From NCBI GenBank assembly GCA_011392765.1, contig WYCW01000002.1, forward strand, positions 404,917-468,916: 64,000 bases of DNA. Direction: 5' to 3'. The notes under the pieces were generated by a model. It searched no databases. It saw nothing but the letters and a program-made list of their open reading frames with translations, and was not told where the DNA came from. The translations under genes were made by a program, and so were the position numbers. Below, in pieces: positions 52,434 through 59,903 of this stretch (positions within the stretch are counted from its first letter, which is position 1; every line of letters starts with the position of its first letter). The stretch is from Candidatus Thiosymbion ectosymbiont of Catanema sp. Cochon2018. GTDB lineage: Bacteria; Pseudomonadota; Gammaproteobacteria; Chromatiales; Chromatiaceae.

Positions 52434-53412
52434 TGCCGATACCCTCCAGTTTCTCCAACAGCAACCGCTCGAACTCGTTCCGGAACCGCGATGTCACGGG
52501 CAGATACCAGAAATCCGGGTGTGCAAACCCGGCGCACTTGACCGCATCCTTCTCCGTCATAATCACCGGTCCCGGTGGCCAGGATGCCGCATCCTCACGG
52601 CTGAACGGGTGATGATCCGGATAGGGCCGCTCGTCCACATGCAACCCCCGGCGGCGCAACAGGGTAAAAAAGCGATCAGGATTGCCGATCCCCGCGACCG
52701 CCGTGACCCGTTGCCGGCGTAACCCTTCCAGACCGCGCCTGATCCCCTGGTCGGCGAGATTGACCAGGGGTCCGGGAACCAGCTGCATGATCTGCCCACC
52801 CGGACAGGGACTGTCGTTGCACAGGGTCAGGTCCACTGAACGACGCCGGGCCGCGGGCTCGCGCAGCGGTCCGGCAGGCAGACAGTACCCGTTGCCGAAC
52901 CGGCGGGAGGCGTCTACCACCAGGATCTCCAGGTCCCGCTGCAGACCATAGTGCTGGAGCCCATCGTCGCTCACAATCATATCGCATTCGGAGCCGGCCA
53001 GAAGCAGCTCGCCGGCCGCGACCCGATCGCCCCCCGCAACGACGGGGCAACCGCTGCGCCGCGCCAGCAGGACCGGCTCGTCCCCGACCGCGAAGGGATC
53101 GCTGTCCCCGGTCACCAAACAGGGCCAGCGGGTCCCGCTACCACCGTAACCCCGAGCCAGGATACCGGGCCGGTAACCCCGGCGGCGCAGCAGATCGACC
53201 ACCCCCAGCACCAGGGGGGTCTTGCCGGTACCGCCGACGGTGAGATTACCTACCACGATCACCGGAACCGGCAGGCGGCGGCTGCGCAGCCATGCCCTCC
53301 GGTAGGCCAGCCGCCGCAGCCCGATGATGCCGCAATAGAGCCAGCTTACAGGCAGCAACCCATAGGAGAGCGGATGGCTGCCGTACCAGACCGCTTCCGC
53401 AAGACGGATCAT
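52426..53412 (-). CDS. lpxK: Tetraacyldisaccharide 4'-kinase (LpxK)
   Basis: A 328-residue membrane-associated kinase that phosphorylates the 4' position of the lipid A disaccharide. It opens [20 protein letters not shown] with a membrane-binding helix. The P-loop is [15 protein letters not shown] with Lys64, followed by [31 protein letters not shown] with the catalytic Asp pair, and [24 protein letters not shown] near the C-terminus. I start at the ATG at 53412. In this lineage msbA normally precedes lpxK directly; here an unrelated low-GC gene and repeats intervene. Confidence 0.95.
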   Translation of the reverse strand: MIRLAEAVWYGSHPLSYGLLPVSWLYCGIIGLRRLAYRRAWLRSRRLPVPVIVVGNLTVGGTGKTPLVLGVVDLLRRRGYRPGILARGYGGSGTRWPCLVTGDSDPFAVGDEPVLLARRSGCPVVAGGDRVAAGELLLAGSECDMIVSDDGLQHYGLQRDLEILVVDASRRFGNGYCLPAGPLREPAARRRSVDLTLCNDSPCPGGQIMQLVPGPLVNLADQGIRRGLEGLRRQRVTAVAGIGNPDRFFTLLRRRGLHVDERPYPDHHPFSREDAASWPPGPVIMTEKDAVKCAGFAHPDFWYLPVTSRFRNEFERLLLEKLEGIGNG

Positions 53413-53714
53413 CGTGGCCTGGTGCAGCAATACCGAAGCACCGATAGCATAGGATTTTTTTCCGCAAATGAACGCGAATCGGTCGCAATCCAATACCACT
53501 GGGTTGAGCGAAGGCCAGTATCTCAGCTCAGGAGTGTCGGCACCAGGGATGCCACCGTGAGCCTGCCCGGATGGATTTACGGTGTCCCCTTAAGGCGAGA
53601 TACCAGTCTCCCTGCCTTTAGAGGCTGTCTGAAAACTAACGCTTCGCATCACTGGCAGCAAAAAGCAGAGCGAGGAACGAGTATCGCTTTTTGATGTCCG
53701 AGTGCATGCGATTG
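53413..53714. other. Gap upstream of lpxK with R6 remnant
   Basis: TTCCGCAAATGAACGCGAAT at 53461-53480 matches the end of R6. GAGGCTGTCTGAAAACTAAC at 53620 resembles tracts near 41925. No gene. Confidence 0.5.
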
Positions 53715-55094
53715 TTATGTTTTTGCATGTTCATCCTGATACGCTGGTTGAGATGACAGCGTCATCGTGATAGAGGATAAAACATCATATGGTTGGTGAT
53801 TACCCATGAATTCACCGCCCCCCTTATCAACCCAGGTGTGTGAAATAGTTTCAAACCATTCTGGATTAACTGGATGCAATGCATTTGGATTATGAAACAT
53901 CATCAAGCTATCGGACCATGACTCTTCATATTCTGGAGAGTCCACATCAACACTAAATGGTATTGGCTCGAGCGATTCTGAGTCTGGATTAAATAGATAT
54001 CCCGTTCGAATTAAGCGCACATTTTTACTGCCCAACCCTGCGAGCTTGCCCATTCGATTAAACTTTGTAATTGTGGCGGCGTTAGTAAACAAGACAGCGC
54101 TTATATTTTCACTGTCTTGTAGTCCAAAAAAGTTGGAAGGTATTTCTTTGCCCTTCCATCTATGAGTTTCTATTTCTTCGTTCACGACTCGCTTTACGCC
54201 TTTCTCATTGACTAGCCTTATTCTTCGTCCATACAAATATTCAGATAATGCGGTATGAGACCAGCCCATTGATCCAGGCATATGAAAATCGTGTATCGCA
54301 ATTATTAGAGGTTTACCTCTTACGTGTTCCTTCTCCCAATATTTCTTTTTAAGTTTAGAATATAAGGAGCTGCCGAATTTTATCGGTAGGTAATTATCAG
54401 TAAGCGCTAGAATCTCGTCCTGTGATTCTGGCTGCTTTGCATCTGGCCGATCTGGATTTTGGCTAGGATTAACGGTTACCGCTTCAACGCAGCACTCGTT
54501 TCCATAAAACGACACATGATAATCTGGAGCGGCATACCCGTGGATAAATTCAAATCCGGCATCGTATAAATATACGTACAGAAACAACTCCCATATTCGG
54601 GCATCGAAACCATTAGTCTGAAACTCCTTTATATAATGCCCATCAGGGTCAACATAACTGTAGACTACCTCTTTGATGAGGTTACGCGCTGCTTCAAATC
54701 TTGGCTCGTGAATTAATACCTTAAAATATGGATGTAGGAATTCTTCCTCTACTACTGGCACTAATATTTCATTTGGTACATGTTTTTCGTCACCTTGAGG
54801 ATAAACTTCATTACCATCATCGATATATTCCGCTATCTCTTTCTCTAAGTTTTCCTCTGCCTCTTCGATGGTTTTAACGAATTCTTTTGAAACTGAAATA
54901 CAACGAAACATTCTGCGAGAATCACGCCCCAGCAAGATATGCCCATAATCTGAATCAATTTGGTCATGTATAATTGTTGCAAGCACCTTCCTGTCACCTG
55001 CCTCAAACCAAGATACCTCTTTTAACATCATTCGAACAAGAGGCTGCCTCGCATAACAATAAGCATTAAATTGAGTTCGGGTAATACGCCTCAT
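53715..55094 (-). CDS. Unrecognised protein with a PD-(D/E)XK-like strand pair, inserted between msbA and lpxK
   Basis: A 459-residue low-GC gene I do not recognise. The segment IHGYAAPDYHVSFYGNECCV followed by EAVTVNPS has the Asp-(x)n-Glu-x-hydrophobic spacing of degenerate PD-(D/E)XK folds. Downstream, LYSKLKKKYWEKEHVRGKPL and IIAIHDFHMPGSMGW resemble the helix-strand that follows that core in restriction-like hypothetical proteins. The N-terminal 130 residues include an acidic helix (KTIEEAEENLEKEIAEYIDD). Nuclease activity is speculative because the Lys of the motif is replaced. Codon and base use differ sharply from the neighbours, and R2/R6 repeats lie on the msbA side. Confidence 0.7.
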   Translation of the reverse strand: MRRITRTQFNAYCYARQPLVRMMLKEVSWFEAGDRKVLATIIHDQIDSDYGHILLGRDSRRMFRCISVSKEFVKTIEEAEENLEKEIAEYIDDGNEVYPQGDEKHVPNEILVPVVEEEFLHPYFKVLIHEPRFEAARNLIKEVVYSYVDPDGHYIKEFQTNGFDARIWELFLYVYLYDAGFEFIHGYAAPDYHVSFYGNECCVEAVTVNPSQNPDRPDAKQPESQDEILALTDNYLPIKFGSSLYSKLKKKYWEKEHVRGKPLIIAIHDFHMPGSMGWSHTALSEYLYGRRIRLVNEKGVKRVVNEEIETHRWKGKEIPSNFFGLQDSENISAVLFTNAATITKFNRMGKLAGLGSKNVRLIRTGYLFNPDSESLEPIPFSVDVDSPEYEESWSDSLMMFHNPNALHPVNPEWFETISHTWVDKGGGEFMGNHQPYDVLSSITMTLSSQPAYQDEHAKT

Positions 55095-55408
55095 GATTTA
55101 TCCAAAACATAACATATTGATTTTAAAGCAGTAGGCTGGGTCGAGGAATGAAACCTAAGCAAGTCAGGCTTGTCCGTAAAAGCTGGGTTTCGTTCCTCAA
55201 CCCAGCCTACCGCCTACGACTCCTCTTTAGACAGCCTCTCAACTCGATGGCATTGGGCCAGCATCGGCTTGCCATTAGCGACAGTCCTCGATCCCGTTGT
55301 GTTCATTTGCGTTTATTGGCGTTCATTTGCGGACAAATCTTCCATGAAAATCCTGCCAGCTCGATGCTATCGGTAGTCGGGAGCGTCTGCATTGGTTTAT
55401 TGATCCAC
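55095..55408. repeat. R2 copy followed by inverted R6 copy
   Basis: R2 at 55131-55212 (AGTAGGCTGGGTCGAGGAAT and CCTCAACCCAGCCTACC). R6 in inverse orientation at 55297-55395 (TTGCGTTTATTGGCGTTCAT, AAATCTTCCATGAAAATCCT, GATGCTATCGGTAGTCGGGA). It lies just past the 3' end of msbA. Confidence 0.8.
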
Positions 55409-57181
55409 TCATGCAGCCGCCGGATCTGCGCGGAACTGCATGCGGTGCAGTCGGGCGTAATATCCCCCCCGCGCCAGCAGGTCCAAATGCCGACCCTGCT
55501 CCACGATGCGACCCTGCTCGATAACCACGATCCGATCCGCATGCTCGATGGTAGAAAGCCGATGGGCGATGACCAGGGTGGTGCGGTGCTGCATCAGCTC
55601 CAGCAGCGCGGCCTGAATATGGCGCTCCGACTCGGTGTCCAGGGCGGACGTGGCCTCGTCTAAAATCAGGACCGGGGCATCCTTGAGCATCGCCCGCGCG
55701 ATGGCGATGCGCTGTCTCTGCCCGCCGGAGAGCAGCACCCCCCGGTCGCCGATCGGGGTCTCGAAGCCGCGGGGGAGGGCGCGAATGAAGTCCAGGGCAT
55801 GGGCCGCATCGGCCACCCGCTCGATTTCCCGCGGGTCTACCTTTCCCGGACGGCCGTAGGCGATATTGTTTGCCACCGAGTCATTGAAGAGGACCACCTC
55901 CTGGGTCACGAGGGAGATCTGGTCGCGCAGGCCCTTCAGAGTCAGCTCCCGGACCCCCACACCGTCGATGAGGATCTGTCCGTAGGTGGCGTCGTAGAAG
56001 CGCGGCAAGAGGCTGACCAAAGTCGTCTTACCGCTGCCGGAACGCCCTACGAAGGCGACCGCCTCTCCCGGCGCGATGGTGAGGTTCACATCCTCGAGCA
56101 CGGGTCCCTGCTCCGGGTCGTAGACATGGCCCACCCCCCGATATTCCACCCTGCCTGCGGCACGGCCCAGGGTGCGGGTGCCGGTGTCTCGTTCGGTGTC
56201 CGTGTCCAACAGCTCGAACAGACTCTCGGCGGCGATGATGCCCCGCTGCAGATGGGAGTTGACCGAGGTCAGGCGCTTGACCGGCGGCAAGAGCAATCCC
56301 ATGGCCACCACGAAGGACATGAAAGTACCCACCGAGATCCCTTCCCGCAGCCCCTGCAGGGTGGACAAATAGACGATCACGGCGATCGCCAGGGCCGAGA
56401 TGAACTGTACCAGGGGAACGCTGGCTGCCTCGGTGGCGATCATTTTCATCTGCAGGGAGCGGGCCTTCTCGTTGACGTGGCCGAAGCGGACACGCTCCCG
56501 GTCCTGGCCGCCGAAGGCCTTGACCACCCGGTGGGCGTCGATGACCTCCTGGGCGGCATGGGTCAGCTCCCCCACCCGATCCTGGATACGCCGGCTGTGA
56601 TGGCGAAAGCGCTTGGTGGCATACTTTATGGTCCCCGCCATGGCGGGCCCGATCAGCAGGAAGATCACCGACAGGGAGGCATTGATATAGAACATATAGG
56701 CCATCAGACCGATGACGGTGAAACCGTCGCGCACGATAGTGGTCAAGGCCGTAGTCGTCGCGTCGGCGACGTTCTCCACATTGTAGGTGAACTTGGACAG
56801 GATCTGACCGGAGCCGTGGTTATCGTAATAGCGGGTAGGGGTGCGCATCAGGTGCTCGAACATCTCTCGGCGCAGGTCCGCCACTACCCGCCGCCCCACC
56901 CACTTGAGGAAGTAGGTGTTCACGAATCCGGCACCGCCCCGCACTATGAACAGGGCTACCAAGAGCACCGGCATGATGCGTACCACATCTATGTCGCGGT
57001 CCACGAAGCTGCCGTCCAGCAGCGGCTGCATCATGGCGGCGAAGAGCGGTTCGGTGGCCGCGTAGATGAGCATCCCGAAGATCGAGGCGGAAAAGGGCCG
57101 CCAGTAGGGCTTGGCGTAACCGAGCAAGCGGCGGTAGATCAGTCGGGCGGGGCCCGAGACGATACCGTCCATCCTGTTCAT
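55409..57181 (-). CDS. msbA: Lipid A ABC exporter / flippase MsbA
   Basis: A 590-residue fused ABC exporter that flips lipid A-core across the inner membrane. Six helices fill residues about 20-320. The nucleotide-binding domain has Walker A FVGRSGSGKTTLVSLLPRFY, the Q-loop in ISLVTQEVVLFNDSV, signature LLSGGQRQRIAIARAMLKDA and Walker B VLILDEATSALD with the switch HRLSTIEHAD. The characteristic MsbA phrase EVVLFNDSVANNIAYG is present. It starts 4 bases inside the end of exbD (ATGA overlap), giving the exbB-exbD-msbA order seen in many gammaproteobacteria. Confidence 0.96.
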   Translation of the reverse strand: MNRMDGIVSGPARLIYRRLLGYAKPYWRPFSASIFGMLIYAATEPLFAAMMQPLLDGSFVDRDIDVVRIMPVLLVALFIVRGGAGFVNTYFLKWVGRRVVADLRREMFEHLMRTPTRYYDNHGSGQILSKFTYNVENVADATTTALTTIVRDGFTVIGLMAYMFYINASLSVIFLLIGPAMAGTIKYATKRFRHHSRRIQDRVGELTHAAQEVIDAHRVVKAFGGQDRERVRFGHVNEKARSLQMKMIATEAASVPLVQFISALAIAVIVYLSTLQGLREGISVGTFMSFVVAMGLLLPPVKRLTSVNSHLQRGIIAAESLFELLDTDTERDTGTRTLGRAAGRVEYRGVGHVYDPEQGPVLEDVNLTIAPGEAVAFVGRSGSGKTTLVSLLPRFYDATYGQILIDGVGVRELTLKGLRDQISLVTQEVVLFNDSVANNIAYGRPGKVDPREIERVADAAHALDFIRALPRGFETPIGDRGVLLSGGQRQRIAIARAMLKDAPVLILDEATSALDTESERHIQAALLELMQHRTTLVIAHRLSTIEHADRIVVIEQGRIVEQGRHLDLLARGGYYARLHRMQFRADPAAA

Positions 57182-57603
57182 CGAGAAGCGTCGGGCCGGG
57201 TCGCGGCGAAGGCGAAGCGCAGCAGCCCGAGCCGGCTGGCCGCGTCCATCGCGGTCATGACCGCTTGGTGCGGGGTCTCGGCGTCGGCCCTGATGACTAC
57301 CGGGAACTCCCGCTCCTCGCCGACCACTCCCAGGATCGCTTTCTGCAGCGTAGCCGGCTCGCGGTCGGCCACCTTCCGTTCATTGACATAGAAGGTACCT
57401 GCACCGTCGATGGCGATCTCCAGGACGCGGGACTCTTCGGCGGGGGCCTTCTCCCCCTGGGCCTCCGGTAACCGGACCCGGATGCGGGTGTCTTCCTTGA
57501 AGGTAGTGGACACCATGAAAAAGATCAGGAGCAGGAAGACGACGTCGATCATCGGCGTCAGGTTGATATCGGGGGGCTCCGGGCGGTGCGGACGCAGGTT
57601 CAC
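57178..57603 (-). CDS. exbD: ExbD/TolR-family biopolymer transport protein
   Basis: A 141-residue protein with one helix carrying the proton-path Asp, in INLTPMIDVVFLLLIFFMVS, and a periplasmic domain with FYVNERKVADREPATLQKAI and VVIRADAETPHQAVMTAMDA. It couples proton flow through ExbB to an outer-membrane energiser or to envelope processes. It overlaps exbB by 4 bases and msbA by 4 bases, so the three genes are translationally coupled. No tonB is adjacent, and the link to msbA suggests a role tied to lipid A export or wall stability, which is inference. Confidence 0.93.
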   Translation of the reverse strand: MNLRPHRPEPPDINLTPMIDVVFLLLIFFMVSTTFKEDTRIRVRLPEAQGEKAPAEESRVLEIAIDGAGTFYVNERKVADREPATLQKAILGVVGEEREFPVVIRADAETPHQAVMTAMDAASRLGLLRFAFAATRPDASR

Positions 57604-58271
57604 TCGGTGCCCCCCTGTGCGCGCTCGCCCTTGATGACTGCCACCAGCTCGAGGGCCTGTTCCTCCATGCCCATGGTGAGCTTATCGACTTTACCGTTGA
57701 AATAGCGATGGAACATCAGGGCCGGGATGGCTACCGAAAGACCGGCAGCGGTGGTGATCAGGGCCTTGGAGATACCACCCGCCAAGACCCCGGGGTTGCC
57801 CACCCCGACATCCATGATGACCCCGAAGACCTCGATCATACCGATAACGGTCCCCAGCAGCCCCAGCAACGGCGTCACCGAGGCAATCGTACCCAGGGTG
57901 TTGATGTAATGCTCCAGCTCCGCCACCACTTGGCGGCCGGTGTCATGGATGGCCTCCTTCATCACCTCCCGGGAGTACTCCCGGTTCGCCAGGCCCGCAG
58001 TCAGGATACGCCCCAGAGGAGAGCCGTCCCGCACCTGGACGAGGCGCTCCTCCGTGAGCTGCTCCCGGTAGTGCCATTCCCGGATACCGGCTACCAGGCC
58101 GGCGGGCATCACCCGGCGACGCCGCAGGGTCCACAACCGCTCCAGGACGATGGCCATAGCGATGACCGAACAGGCCAGGATAGGCAGCATCAGCCAGCCC
58201 CCGGCCCTTATCAACTCCAGAACCTGGAAATCACCCGGGTTCCCGAAGTTCGTGTCGATCCAAGCGGACAC
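57600..58271 (-). CDS. exbB: ExbB/TolQ/MotA-family proton channel
   Basis: A 223-residue membrane protein with three helices: GGWLMLPILACSVIAMAIVL near the N-terminus, and two near the C-terminus in YINTLGTIASVTPLLGLLGT, VIGMIEVF and GISKALITTAAGLSVAIPAL. These are the MotA/ExbB signatures. It is the first gene of exbB-exbD-msbA. It is divergent from the coiled-coil gene to its right, with about 280 bases of shared upstream sequence. Confidence 0.93.
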   Translation of the reverse strand: MSAWIDTNFGNPGDFQVLELIRAGGWLMLPILACSVIAMAIVLERLWTLRRRRVMPAGLVAGIREWHYREQLTEERLVQVRDGSPLGRILTAGLANREYSREVMKEAIHDTGRQVVAELEHYINTLGTIASVTPLLGLLGTVIGMIEVFGVIMDVGVGNPGVLAGGISKALITTAAGLSVAIPALMFHRYFNGKVDKLTMGMEEQALELVAVIKGERAQGGTE

Positions 58272-58551
58272 GATTTTAAGAATCTCCTAATCAGGGAACG
58301 GCCTCCGTGCCGTTCCAAAGAATTTGCGCTGAATCCCGGAATGCCACGGAAGGCGTTCCCTACTGGGAATTAAGATGGAACAAGGTACTCGCTCGGTGTG
58401 ATACGGATCACTTGCCCCCGACCTGCCCGGCAGCGGACAGGCACTCCAAAGCGAATCCGATGCCCGGCGACCAATGTCGTCCTCCGCTTGCATTCAGGCC
58501 ATAGGCCGGCTATTTTCTCGCAGCTTCCCAGTAGTTTCTCGGACCCGAATT
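58272..58551. other. Divergent intergenic region
   Basis: About 280 bases between exbB and the coiled-coil gene. GGAATGCCACGGAAGGCGTT and GAACGGCCTCCGTGCCGTTC are partly complementary and could fold. No gene or certain promoter is identified. Confidence 0.4.
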
Positions 58552-59361
58552 ATGGCAGCCGTCATCGAACGCGTCGATAGCCTCGAACAAACCGTACAGG
58601 AGTTCGTCAGGAGTGTCGGCGTCGAATTCCGTAAGCTCTACAACTCGCAGCTGCAAACGGAAGCAAAACTACACCTGTTCATGGACGAGATGCGCGTGTT
58701 CAAGAACGAGATGGGCGTTTTCAAGGACGAAATGAGCGACTTCAAGGATGAAATGCGTGTGTTCAAGGACGAAATGAGCGATTTCAAGGACGAGATGAGT
58801 GTGTTCAAGGACGAAATGAGCGACTTTAAGGACGAGATGAGTGTGTTCAAGGATGAAATGAGCGACTTCAAGGATGAAATGCGCGTGTTCAAGGATGAGG
58901 CACGCCGAGAGCAGCGGGAGATGAACAAAAAGTGGGGGGAGCTCTCTAACAAACTGGGCACCTTGGTCGAAGACCTGGTCGCCCCGAGTCTGCCCCGAGT
59001 GATCGAGGAGCGGCTGAACGAGCGCACCTACGACCTCATGGTGAGGCTCAAACGCCAGTTGCCCGATGGGCGCGTGAAGGAGTTCGATGCCCTGGTGATA
59101 ACCCCCGAGTGTGCCTGTCTCAACAGCACCAAGGCAACCCTGCGCAACACCGACGTGGACAGTTTCGTGGCCGACATCGCCGCCTTCCGCACCTTTTTTC
59201 CCGAGCACGATGCCTTGCCCCTGGTGGGGATCCTGGCCAGCCTCGCGGTGGAAAAGAGCGTGCTCGCCTACGCGGAGAAACAGGGCTTTCTCGTCCTGGC
59301 GGTGGGCGATGAACTCATGGAAGTCAAGAACCGACCCGATTTCGAGCCCAAACGCTGGTAA
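58552..59361 (+). CDS. Coiled-coil protein with C-terminal PD-(D/E)XK-like domain (DUF3782 type)
   Basis: A 269-residue protein. The N-terminal helix VIERVDSLEQTVQEFVRSVG is followed by ten 7-residue units (FKDEMSD/FKDEMSV, about residues 50-119), a perfect heptad coiled coil. A conserved domain then starts at NKKWGELSNKLGTLVEDLVA and contains RQLPDGRVKEFDALVITPEC followed by LNSTKATLRNTDVDSFV. The Asp of EFDALV and the Ser-x-Lys strand fit the PD-(D/E)XK pattern of DUF3782-like proteins that are frequent in cyanobacteria and sulfur bacteria; their function is unknown. I start at the ATG at 58552. Confidence 0.75.
   Translation: MAAVIERVDSLEQTVQEFVRSVGVEFRKLYNSQLQTEAKLHLFMDEMRVFKNEMGVFKDEMSDFKDEMRVFKDEMSDFKDEMSVFKDEMSDFKDEMSVFKDEMSDFKDEMRVFKDEARREQREMNKKWGELSNKLGTLVEDLVAPSLPRVIEERLNERTYDLMVRLKRQLPDGRVKEFDALVITPECACLNSTKATLRNTDVDSFVADIAAFRTFFPEHDALPLVGILASLAVEKSVLAYAEKQGFLVLAVGDELMEVKNRPDFEPKRW
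58699..58908 (+). repeat. Ten tandem 21-base repeats (heptad coding)
   Basis: Units of TTCAAGGACGAAATGAGCGA type, alternating SD and SV/RV endings, exactly 210 bases. Near-identity of the units predicts variation by whole heptads between strains. Confidence 0.9.
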
Positions 59362-59903
59362 TCGCGTAGGGGCAACCCCCTGTGGTTGCCCACCCCCGCG
59401 GTTGCCCCATTTTCCGGGTAGGCACGGGGGTCTGCCCCTACCCTCTCGCTCGCGGGTTGGGCAAAACCCGTAGATGGACGTAGGATGCGGTGAGCGCGGT
59501 ATACCGTAGCAGGATGACAACAATCCCGACCGCGAACCGCATCGATGGTGCGGTGAGCGCGGTAGGTCTTATCAGGATGACACCACGAGGGGGCGCGAAC
59601 CGCATCAATGGTGTGGTGAGATCAGGGACTTACCTGCCGCAGGCAGGCGACCGAACCGCATCTTCGGACGTCGGTATGCCCAACACGGTGCCAGGGCGGA
59701 TGCGCCTTTGTCCCATCTATAGGCTACGGGACCCGGCGTAACCAGGGTACCGGCATGTGCCTCCCGACGATGCGGTTCGTTTCACTCACTGCCCATTCTA
59801 CAAGGACTTGGCGAAACCGAACCGGTGCAACGGTCCGCACAACGGACCTTATCCGTATTCCGAACCATGCACGGGCAACGGGTATACAGTTAGGAACCGA
59901 CCC
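59362..59903. repeat. Repeat field with a long R1 copy
   Basis: R1 at 59455-59660: GGTTGGGCAAAACCCGTAGA, GGATGCGGTGAGCGCGGTAT, GCGAACCGCATCGATGGTGC and GGGGCGCGAACCGCATCAAT. It is followed by weaker repeat-like sequence up to about 59720. The 180 bases before the TIR-CHAT start contain GTTAGGAACC near the ATG, a weak ribosome-binding site. Confidence 0.75.

Noticed and set aside
55799-57391. Plus-strand open frame of 530 codons opposite msbA/exbD
   Set aside because: Antisense to a complete MsbA with all ABC motifs; its composition (rich in His, Gln, Gly) is typical of a shadow frame.
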